Shown here in pieces: positions 53,746-64,000 of a DNA stretch of 64,000 bases. Origin of the DNA: Lutraria lutraria (lineage: Eukaryota > Mollusca > Bivalvia > Venerida > Mactridae); the NCBI GenBank assembly GCA_964023205.1, contig OZ026839.1, positions 11,686,386 through 11,750,385 on the forward strand, written 5' to 3'. A model generated the notes under the pieces. It made no database searches. It was not told the origin of the DNA and was given only the letters and a program-made list of their open reading frames with translations. The stretch's first letter is position 1, and each line of letters opens with the position of its first letter. Position numbers and translations under genes: made by a program.

Positions 53746-56700
53746 AAAAGGTGTCGAAGGGGCCGTTAAACAACAAATAAAAGATGATAAACATACAGTT
53801 TATTTCCTTGGCCTTTCCATGCTATTTGACATGTGGTGGAAAAACTGCATCAAGGTGTTCAGCTATTGTTTGTGATTAGTAAAACCCTTAGTATTAATAC
53901 TTTACATTCTCTTCAAAGGTTAATTTTGAATGATCCCTGGCTTACCTAAGTGCTTTACTAAAGTCCATGGGCCTTTTGAAATAACACTTTCTTACATATG
54001 GTTCATCTTGGTCGGAATATGTTTCAATGCATTAGTAACAGATTTCATTCAAACAGAGATTACAATCAAAAGGACTTCAACATGCTGTGCTTGTTTCATA
54101 TTAGAGACACAATACAGTTTATAGTCTTGCCCCGAAATAACAGTTTTTATTGCACTTCACATTTTCTCCTATTTTTTTTTCACAACATATCAATTGTCAA
54201 AGTCTGCAGCATAATGTTTAGAGTTGTCATTAAATTGTCATTTTATGCTTGCTTGAAGCGTCAAGCATTTTACATAGTGTGCGGTAATTGGTTAATGAAT
54301 GAATAATTTTTCTCATGGTTATGTCATAAGCATTGACAGATATATGACTTCTCGCATCCTAAATGCATGCTCAAGTTCTATTGCAAAATCTTCAAGTTTA
54401 ATCACTTAGAGATCATAATAGCTACGAATTTCACACCAATCTTAATGAGTAATGCTTAACCATAAGTTGAACATATGCTTTGAAATTGTATACTTCTTAA
54501 ACTCTTCATAGTTGCTGTCATTTTATTAAATTTGTCAAGTATGTATTACGTACATATAATATCTTTCATGTGAAGAAAATATTTCATTTTCTCAGAATAT
54601 ATTTTAATGAGAGATACTTGGTATCCATGTGTTTTCATGAATTGCAAAATGCTCACTTTGTAAAGTGTGTATTTATTCATAATTACTTAGGTTTATTTTT
54701 TATTTTTATCTATTCATTTAATAAATTTCTATTTCTAATTTGAAAAAAATGTGCATTAACTATTCATTATGAACCACAAGTTTGTCATTTTGTCAAACAT
54801 TTTTCAAAAGCTTATTTTTCATGTTTAAGCCATTAATACTACTGTCAATTGACACTTCATTTTATGAGCCCTCATTCTGAAATTCTTTTGTCTACCATAG
54901 TAAAATTACTTACCCAGAATTAAAACCAGTCTAGAGTTATTCCCTGTGATTTGTCTGGTGATAAAATTCATTCCACTTGTCATAATATTAATATGCCAAG
55001 CTTATATTACTGTGAATTTAATTCTTGCTGGGATAGGGATTTTCAGAATAATTTGGTACACATTTATCATTAAAATGTTGAGCCATTTCTTTAACTGACC
55101 CCTAATCAGTGGAGCCCCTTCCATTTGTCTTGCTGGGAGCTTATAGTGATTGGCTTTTGTTGGCTGAAGTAGATGATTATTTATCTATCTGAAATGTTTG
55201 ACTTAATGCATTTTTAATTTTTCTAAGCAGCATTTGGTTAGCAGACAAGCCTTGTGTCCAAGAAATGGGGAATATGTATCACAGCTTACTTTTAATCAAA
55301 TCACAAAAAAGCTTGAAATTTTTAACATTTCTAAACTGTATTACCTGGATGCTTGAATACTTCAATGATTAAATGATTTTAAGCATGTGCAATTAATATT
55401 TCTTTTTTGAAAGAATTGTAGGTGAATCATTGGAATAAATTATGCTGCAATTAAAAGCTCATAAATTTGTGTATTAGATTAAAAAATCAGTCTTTGATAT
55501 AAAACATTTAAATAGTTTTATATCTAATAAAAACTTGAACTTCAAAGAAAATAACAATTTTCTGTTTGGGAAAATAAGGAGTTTAGATTGTCAGAAATGG
55601 AGCTTATATGCTCTCTGCAGAATCTACTGTATACATACCAATTGCATGATGAAATATTAATTTTTGTTGCCATTTTATGGTAAAACTACTAATCTCTATT
55701 TAATGAAATGACTTAATTAAATGCTTGTCATTTTGGGTTTGAAGTTTAGAATAATAAATGTAAATAGATATTGCATGCAGCTGCAACTTAAACTTATTGT
55801 TTGCCTGTGATATTCTTCATTATGCGATTAATAATTGCTACATTTAGCCACACCCATCAGACACGCCCCCTTTCTCTGTTCTGATATGAAATAATAACAA
55901 TAATTAAGTGTGGAAATTAAGTGGTTCTTGTCCCTTTGTGGTACATTTTATCCTCTTTAGAGATACAGAATGGGCTTATACGCAGAGCTGATCAGAAGTA
56001 CAGCATATATCCTATATGTCCTTGAGGAAAGAATTTTCATATAATATGTTGTTTGATTGTCATGTGGATTTAATTATTATTGCTATCTACTCTTCTTTTA
56101 GATGCATTATTAAAAAAAAATACAAATTCATAGATTTCTTATTTTTGTATCTGTAGGATTTCAAAGCAGTAAATGATTACTGCAAGACTTCAAATAGAAA
56201 ATATCTATAGCATTAGCCGCACATGATATAAATGTAACTAGAAAAAATGTTTCTAGAATTATTCCCTCATAAAACTAGGTTTGATTTCAGCTAGCTGTAC
56301 AGTTTTTTCATATCCATAAAATATCAGTAAAATTAACATTAGTATTTATGATCTTATTGTTTGGGGCTAAATGTCACAACAGCAGCTAGGGTCATAAATT
56401 AGGGCAACTTCTCCAGATTCAACTATAGAGGAAGACCCTGGCATACACTTGTATACACTTGGATAGAACAATCGACCTTCCGTAAGCTAACATGTGACAT
56501 TAACTAAGTTAGATATTTTAGACTCATTTCAAGCCTTTATTATGAAGAGCTGTTTTGTTCCTGTGATATAGAAGCTTTCGTACCCCATGTTAAGGTTTTC
56601 TGCAGGACTTGCCAAACAACCTTCAGTAGAACCCAGATGTCTTGTACCCAATTTTGGGGGTCATCTCCATCATTGTAGAGAGTTAATAGATAATAGCACT

Positions 56701-57808
56701 GTTGGTAAAGGAAGTGTTCATGTCTATTATGTTTTCTAGTCGGAATACTTTTTCTAATTAAAAGAAAAAATATTTTTTGTTGAAAATTGTAAAGATCCAT
56801 AAAAGAGGTGTGAAATTATTAAATCTGACATTGGCCATACCATGATCAATCTAAACAAAAATAAAAAAAACAACATGCACTTTTTCTTAGTTGTTAAATT
56901 GTGTGCTTTATTTCTTTAGCACTGAAGGAGTTTTTTTATTCACATACAGATGATTGAGGCTTTAACGGAGCAGTTTTCTGGCATCTGGTTATTCTGCGAT
57001 ATATCAGAAATAATTAACTAACAACGAGACAGAACCATCGTATTTATTTGAAAGAGGATTTCTAACATTCTGTTTTACTAAAACATGCTCGAAGTTTCAA
57101 GTTTTGGATAATTTTTCATGTTTTTAATGGCTAATTAGCTTAAAGGAAATTAATTTCTATTCAGATTTTGCACTGGATGCAAACTATCATACATTATATA
57201 CTGGAGGCTTTTGACTGAGGTTCGTAATTCAAGCCAGTGATTAATGTAGAAAACAAAGACACTCTGAATATGCTTCTTATCTGTTGCTTGGCAACCATGC
57301 AAAATGTTATGAATGATTTTTTCTTATTGAGTGGTTTTGCTCTTTTTGAATTCAGGTTCCGACAGCAGGATATCTTTGTCAATTACTTAATTAGTAAAAT
57401 GTTGTGTTGTAAATGAATGTATAGACACTACACACTAAACTACCGTGACTCCTACTTTAACAGAACCCAGATAATACAGTTTTGAACCCGAAACTCCAAC
57501 TACATATCATGCAGTTTTTTGGAGAGCATTTTTTGTAGTATTGCCAATTACATTCTAATTAAAACTACTTTACATGTATTATTTTTACTTTGAGTAAGAA
57601 ATTCTAGATTTTGTGATTTATTGGATGCTCCTTGAAATGATTACAAATATATTCATAGAAATCAAGAATCCATAGTCATTTGTTCAAGATGCTGTAACTT
57701 TCTTCTGAAATATATTTTTTGTTAGATTCAAAATGATTGAAAGATAAAATATTGTGGCATGAATAACATGTGGGCAGGTAATGTATTCATGTTGCACATC
57801 AGTCTAAA

Positions 57809-58076
57809 AATTGACCAATCACAAGGCTGTATACCTAAAATTGACCAATGACAAGGCTGTATGCTTGAAATTTACCAATGACAAGGCTGTATACTTAAAA
57901 CTGACCAATGACAAGGCTGTATACTTAAAACTGACCAATGTCAAGGCTGTATACTTGATTTTGACCAATATTACAAGGCTTTAGCTTTAAATTGACCAGT
58001 GACAAGGCTTTTGCATTAAATTGACCAATATGGCAAGGTTGTATGCTTCAAACTGACCAATAACAAGGACGCTTCC
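57809..58076 (+). repeat. 30-bp tandem repeat with CCAAT motifs
   Basis: Nine diverged units of TTGACCAATGACAAGGCTGT followed by ATRCTTRAAA. Each unit contains CCAAT. The unit resembles the TTGACCAATCACAGAGCT dispersed blocks in OPLAH intron 30. Confidence 0.9.
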
Positions 58077-60399
58077 ACAGGCTTGTCAGCAACTACGTAG
58101 GTGGCTATGGTATTTCTGTTACTGATTGATTTCCAAGGACAAAGAGTAATTGCAGCAATTATCTTTAAAATATTTTAACTCATTTTCCTATCCTGTGTTA
58201 TTAGTAATGCGTCTGTTATTTGGCTTTGCTTATCAGTATCCTTATCAAATTTGCCCTGTGGTGTCAATGTTACTCAAAACTTTGAAACCCTAATGATTTG
58301 AAAGAAAGAGAAAAAAAGATCAAGTTTTATGTCTTACTGATTACGAATTCTGTTTGCATTAGTGTAACAGATGTGAATTTTTACACCTGGGGATATGTAT
58401 AAGAAAGTAGATCAATTTTTTTCAGCACAAACTTTGCTCTTGACTTGGATTTGTCTCATTTTTTATTGCCTGCCAGGAGCATCCTTTTTCGCATGTCGGC
58501 ACAGCTGCATGGTTGTCATGTGTCGTATAAATCTTCGTTGGCTTTTTTTTCTTCTTCAGTGTTTATTTAATTTCAGCATACTTTTTCTGATAGGACTTAC
58601 ATGTCTTTTGGAACTGATTTAGAACAGTGAATCAATTTGTTTTATTTCTAAATTGTAAAATCTGTGAGAACATATATACTAATGCAGGAAAATAAAAGAA
58701 GAATTTTGATTTTTTTTTACCAATTCTAAAATACTAGAGTAAGAAATAAACCTGTCTGAATTTCGTTCACTTATCATTTGACTTTCTCCAAAATGGGTTA
58801 TAGTGAAGTCAGTGTTAAGTACATTCTCATGAAGACAAAATTAGAATCGGATATTTTCTACCCATTTTAAAGTAGAGTTTGTGGGTCACATTTCTTTATT
58901 TACCTCATGACGCCAAACATTCCTTTAGTTGTTATTTAAGTACAAGTTTTATCAAGAATGACTTAGCTTGGTTCATGGTTGAAATCACACTAATTGTTCT
59001 TAATTGGCTTTGGTGACAGATGTAGTGCAATGAATTATGCATTGGCTGGCAAGATGAATGGCTTTCAACATGATAAATGTCTTCAAGTATTTCGAAATCC
59101 ATCATAAAATGTTTACATATGAAATGGAAATAGATTATGCCTGTTTGTAAATAAGCAATCTTTTAACCCAACAAAAAGCCTCTAACAGTTTTTACTGACA
59201 GATTTTCTTGACATGATTGCAATCAGATTTTGGCTTGCAGACATTGTTGCTTGAAGCCCTGTTTAGCATTACAACAGAGTTTGAATGGTATTTTAAACAA
59301 TTTGAGAGCAGTCTGGTACTGTCTAAACATTTTTCCGAAGTGTTATGAAATTTTACATACATATTGACTAACATTCTTTCACATATGTACAGTACTATTT
59401 TAATCATATCATGCAGGTTGAGCCCATTATAAGCATGTGTTCTGGTCATTAAATAACCACAATATTTAGCTAGCTTGGTGGCGAAAGTTCTATAAAATCA
59501 TAAACTTTGTCAAAAGGGCTATGATGTACTTGATATATTTATGGATTTTCCTTTTAGTCTTAAGTACTTTGACACATCATTTGTATGGCCCTAACACATT
59601 AGATTATAATTATAGCGGTTTTATATTTATTTGGAATTCCTGGTATCACAAACATACTGTACTTACATTTATGGGTCATGTTTGATTGCAAGTTGGATGG
59701 TTAGTTTCTAAAGGCACATTACATCAAAACATGCATAATAAACACATCCTCTTGGTACATAAGGGAGTTCTTGTGATCCCTTTTTTATGGTGATCATCTT
59801 GTTTTTGCGCATGTTTATTGTAAGTGCATCAGTAAGGGTCTTGCCCCTGTAATTCTGTCGGCATTTTTGCACATGTTTTCTATTCTGCTTATTACCGTCT
59901 TTTCTTCATATATCTTGTTCTTAATACAACCCTGTTTGTGTTTCTCAATTATCTGTCCATCTGCCCCTCCCCATGACAAATAAGATTTTCTTAGTTTTAA
60001 ATAACCAGTATCTTCTACTATTCATTCAATTTTGAAAAGTGGTATGCTCAATTATAACCCCCCAACATTTGGGGGGATTTCAACTACATATTTGTATTGC
60101 GTAATTTTCTAAGGGGAGTATGAAGATGAGGATTTTGATACACATCTTCCATAAGAGTAGATGCATCCTAGTGTTGTAGATTAATTCTTATGTCATTTCA
60201 GAGACCTCATGGTGATGATGTGTCATTGGTCAATTTGATATTTTTTCACTGGGGTTTAATGTTGCCCCGGTGTAACAGGTCATTCTTTCCCCCCTGGCCA
60301 CTTTTTCCCCGGGGAAAAATTGGCCTAGGCCTTTTTTTCTTCCCCCTCTAGGCCACTTTTTCCCCCCTGATTTTTTCATTTGTATATCTACATCTTTCG

Positions 60400-60757
60400 C
60401 TTAACGTTTGTTTGTTCATATTTCTGAGTTTATACTTAAGTCTTGAATTTATACTCAATTCTGTATGTTCATATTTCTGAGTTTATATTTACTTCTGTAT
60501 GTTCATATTTCTGAGTATGTATTTACTTAAGTATGTTCAAATTTCTGAGTTTATATTTATTTCTGTAAGTTTATACTTTCTCAGTTGATACTTACATCTG
60601 TAAGTTCATATTTCTGAGTTAAACTTACGTGTTTATGTTCATATTTCTGAGTTTATACTTACTTCTTAATGTTCATATTTATGAGCTTATACTTATGTCT
60701 TTATGTTCATATTTCTGATTTTATACTTATGTCTTCATGTTTATATTTCTGAGTTGC
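60400..60757 (+). repeat. About 34-37 bp tandem repeat
   Basis: About ten diverged units of TATGTTCATATTTCTGAGTT followed by TATACTTAYKTCT. Confidence 0.9.
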
Positions 60758-60889
60758 CAAGAGTGGAAAAGTGACCACAAATGTAACCAATTAATATAAG
60801 TTAGGGGAAAAGTGGCCAAGAGAGAAAAAAATAGCCAATAATGTATAGTATTTCTGAAGACAGGGGGAAAAGGGCCAAACGCAGTACTG

Positions 60890-61540
60890 TTATTATATGG
60901 GGGAAAAGTGGCCTAGATGGGGAAGAAATGGCCTAGAACTGTTACTATTAGGGGGGGGGGGAAGAAATGGCCTAGAATCATAATGCAATACTGTTATTAT
61001 TAGGGGGGGAAAAGTGGCCTAGAATCATAATGCAATACTGTTATTAATAGGGGGGAAAAAGTGGCCTAGATGGGGAAGAATTGGCCTAGAATCATAATGC
61101 AATACTGTTATTAATAGGGGGGAAAAAGTGGCCTAGATGGGGAAGAATTGACCTAGAATCATAATGCAATACTGTTATCATTAGGGGGAAAAAGTGGCCT
61201 AGATGGGGAAGAAATGGCCTAGAATCATAATGCAATAATGTTATTATTAGGGGGGAAAAAGTGGCCTAGATGGGGAAGAAATGGCCTAGAATCATAATGC
61301 AATACTGTTATTATTAGGGGGGAAAAATTGGCCTAGATGGGAAAGAAATGGCCTAGAATCATAATGCAATACTGTTATTAATAGGGGGGAAAAAGTGGCC
61401 TAGATGGGGAAGAATTGACCTAGAATCATAATGCAATACTGTTATCATTAGGGGGGAAAAAGTGGCCAAGGGAGGGGAAGAAATGGCCTAGAATCATAAT
61501 GCAATAATGTTATTATTAGGGGGGGAAAAGTTGCCCAGGG
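60890..61540 (+). repeat. About 60-67 bp G-run minisatellite
   Basis: Nine or ten units of GGGGGAAAAAGTGGCCTAGA, TGGGGAAGAAATGGCC, then TAGAATCATAATGCAATACT and GTTATTATTA. Runs of 4-10 G recur in every unit. Confidence 0.93.
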
Positions 61541-62639
61541 GGGGAAGAAATGGCCTAGGCCAATCTTTCCCCGGGGGAAAAAAAGGCCTAGGCCAATCTT
61601 TCCCCGGGGAAAAAATGGCCTAGGCCAATCTTTCCCCGGGGAAAAACTGGCCGGGGGAAAAAATAGACTGCTACACCGGCACTCAGGCTCTATTGGCTAC
61701 TTTTCTGCCTTCAATAGTAGAGGTGAGCTCCTGGCTAGAACCACCAACTCTACCTACCTTTTGAAAGCTGGCTGAACAGATTCCTCATGTGGGAAATTGT
61801 CTGATCTTGGATGGGATACAAGCTCACAGCATTAAGGGGCTAGTGATTCCTAGTCAGAGACTATAACACTTGACCACAGTATGTTGCTTCCTGGTGTCAA
61901 ATTGAAGCTGCACATGAGAAAAAATCTGATTTCTGAGTCTATAGTCTCTGATCTCAGATTTGTTACTGAGGACTGTTACCTAGAAACCAGGAAGCCATGC
62001 TATACGCTAACTTGTGAAAACTTAGTGATCGAGTCTGATCTGGTATGGACTTTGATATGCCGATAATTCTTAGGATGTGTCAAAATGTATGAAAGTTTGC
62101 ATGAAAATGTATGCAGCTAATGTATCGTAACACAGTGATGCTTTTAACCTCCATTTCAATGTAAAGCAGCCATTAGACTTCAGAATTCAGCCATTGAGTT
62201 TATGAAGTATCAGTCAAGCATAAGTTGATTTGTTTCTGGCTATGTATCTGTTATACAGTCTGTTACATTCTTGTTTCATGTTCTATGTCAGAATCTTTAT
62301 TTATAACAAACATTCCCTAAATAAATGCCCCAAGGTCATTACATTTTAAAATTTCAAAACAGTTTTAAAAAATATATTTGTTTGAATAGAAAGCCTGGAA
62401 ATAATTTTAAGGATGAATGAATTATTTGTGTTAAGTCTTGATTATTTTTTTTTTTGGACATGGTTGAGCAATGTTTATTGGGAAATGCATTTATTAGGAG
62501 TGTTTGATAATTTCTGTCAGAAAATGCTTCTGTTGCCTCAATTCTTACACCTTTAACATATGCCCCTTTTCCCTGCCTTTAAGAAAAGCAGGCATTGAAA
62601 TCATACTGCTGCATTATTTTTGTGATCAGTCCTTATGTA

Positions 62640-62773
62640 TAAACCACAGGTAACTGTATCATGAATAGATTATAAAAATATGAAAAAAAAATAAAAAAAA
62701 TATAGTAATAAATAATTTTTTTTTTTTTCATATTTTTTATATAAATCTATTCATGATACAGTTACCTGTGGTA
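62640..62773. repeat. Fold-back (long palindrome) of about 130 bp
   Basis: The left arm ACCACAGGTAACTGTATCAT...GATTATAAAAATATG at 62643-62690 and its inverse at about 62719-62772 are nearly perfect around an A/T-only loop. It would extrude as a hairpin and is probably a fold-back MITE. Confidence 0.88.
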
Positions 62774-62903
62774 TAAACATGTATGAAGCAATCAATAAAA
62801 AACGCCATCAGTAATTAACTTGTCATATATTATAATCACAATTTTACCAAATTATTAATCTTATAAAGTTTAATACTTATGATGTTTTGTTGAAATATCC
62901 AAA

Positions 62904-62981
62904 TCGAGAATTCAATGCAACAGTGTCATAACTCATATTGAAATAAGAACAACTTACGACAGTGTTGCGCTGAGCCCTCGA
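62904..62981 (-). repeat. Family-A palindromic element (copy 7)
   Basis: TCGAGAATTCAATGCAACAG ... GCGCTGAGCCCTCGA; reversed loop as in copy 2. Confidence 0.9.
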
Positions 62982-63344
62982 AATGTTATTTTCATATTAT
63001 CATATCTTCATTCATGTGTGTCATGACACTGTCAGTATTTGCTTCATTGAATTTGATGTACAGTAAGTGGATGGATTATGTCTCACATATTGTTATACAA
63101 TGGGAGGTATTTGGATTGTGAATCAAATACAAGGGTCAATAAACTTACTGAATAAAATTATGTGTCTTTTATGTTGTTTTATCAAGTAACTGTCATGGTA
63201 ATGATACACTATAAGGAAGTAGCTACCCTTCTTTAATACATGTATTAGTACAAGGTGTATGATAGGAACCCTACTATGATTCATGTACTAGGTGTAGCAT
63301 CTATGATATTGGGACATATAGTGATTGTCCCGTTCGTCCGTCCA

Positions 63345-63960
63345 CGAGGTTAAGTAGATTTTACCGTTTCATCTAGCACCAATACCGCTTGCTAGAACAT
63401 TTTGATACAGTTGTTGCGTATGATCATTCTCAATCCACTCGTATCAACAAATATCCCACCTTGACCTTGACTTAATTTGGACTTAGAATGATTCTGTACC
63501 AGGTTAAGTAGATTTTGCCGTTTCATCTAGCTAGCACCAATACGGCTTGCTAGAACACTTTGATGCTTGTACAGTTGTTGCCTATGACCAAACTCAATAC
63601 ACTGATTTCATCCAGCCTCACTTAGACCTTGACTTAATTCGATCAGACTTAAAATGATTCTGTACTAGGTTAAGTAGATTTTACAGTTTCGTCTAGCACC
63701 AACAGTGCTTACTAGAGCACTTTGATACTTATACAGTTGTTTGTATGACCATTCTCAATCAACCCATGTCAACCAGCCCAACTTTGACCTTGACTTTATT
63801 TGGAATGTTTCTGTACCAGATTAAGTAGATTTTATGTAACACCGCTTACTAGAACACTTGAATACTTACATGTATACAGTTGTTGCTTATAACCATTCTC
63901 AATCCACCCATAATTAACAAACACCAACATTGACCTTGACCTTGTTCAAATGGACTATTG
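63345..63960 (-). repeat. About 150-166 bp tandem array, runs to the window edge
   Basis: Four diverged units with GGTTAAGTAGATTTTACCG near 63348, 63502, 63668 and 63818. TTGACCTTGACTTAATT occurs in each. Preceded by GTCCCGTTCGTCCGTCCACG, like other dispersed elements here. The minus strand of the motif is the TCAAGGTCA half-site. Confidence 0.85.
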
Positions 63961-64000
63961 CCTCACATGCATGCCACAGGGGTATATGCGTTTATTGAAT

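Larger units (their letters stand above)
49744..57808 (+). other. Long non-coding stretch, probable OPLAH terminal intron
   Basis: Very AT-rich DNA with no exon that I can match to OPLAH or another gene. It includes a dispersed fragment at about 50143-50420 that resembles 33108-33300 (AAACCCTAAACATGACTAAT block), a tRNA-like SINE head at 52120, a TTAA-bordered MITE at 53207 and a SINE at 53455. From 53880 to 57808 I see nothing recognisable. Confidence 0.6.
60267..61679. mobile_element. 1.4-kb G/C-run element with CCGGTGTA inverted ends
   Basis: The ends CCGGTGTAACAG...TTTCCCCCCTGGCC and GGCCGGGGGAAAAAA...CTGCTACACCGG are imperfect inverses over about 35 bp. Just inside are GGCCTAGGCC palindromes with CCCCGGGG runs. 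The interior holds two minisatellites (60400-60757 and 60890-61540). No ORF and no clear target duplication are seen. The class is unknown. Confidence 0.72.

Overview
The window is animal nuclear DNA, most likely from a bivalve mollusc. Two conserved genes are broken into many small exons with GT-AG introns. The introns are AT-rich and packed with short inverted-repeat elements, tRNA-derived SINEs, minisatellites and roughly 160-bp tandem arrays. That repeat mix, including elements ending in a GGGCCATCATGGCCC-type hairpin, is typical of bivalves. The species cannot be named from the sequence.

Left part (827-13511, minus strand): the first 13 coding exons of prolidase (Xaa-Pro dipeptidase, PEPD). 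They join in frame to 385 codons, from the start Met to the [19 protein letters not shown] block. The last roughly 110 residues lie off the left edge. Introns hold a hAT element inside a SINE, a pogo/Tigger-like element, minisatellites, and copy 1 of a 0.5-kb inverted-repeat element that carries a small ORF.

Middle (13512-15185): a 1.67-kb head-to-head intergenic region with a 44-bp minisatellite. It lies between the prolidase start codon and the start codon of the next gene.

Right part (15186-47897, plus strand): 32 coding exons of ATP-dependent 5-oxoprolinase (OPLAH). They join in frame to 1243 codons covering the HyuA-like and almost all of the HyuB-like halves. The last roughly 45-50 residues are not in the window. 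From 47898 to 64000 I see only intron or 3' flanking DNA: a 17-bp minisatellite, SINEs, small inverted-repeat elements, a 1.4-kb G/C-rich inverted-repeat element with internal arrays, and a fold-back hairpin.

The two enzymes feed neighbouring amino-acid pools. Prolidase frees proline from X-Pro dipeptides. 5-oxoprolinase turns 5-oxoproline from the gamma-glutamyl (glutathione) cycle into glutamate. Their divergent arrangement could allow shared control, but the sequence does not show that. No other protein-coding gene, functional tRNA or rRNA gene, or CRISPR array is supported. The most unusual items are the 0.5-kb inverted-repeat element with an intact ORF in both copies, a duplicated and broken exon start in OPLAH intron 19, and an AG|GTAAGT junction at OPLAH exon 18.
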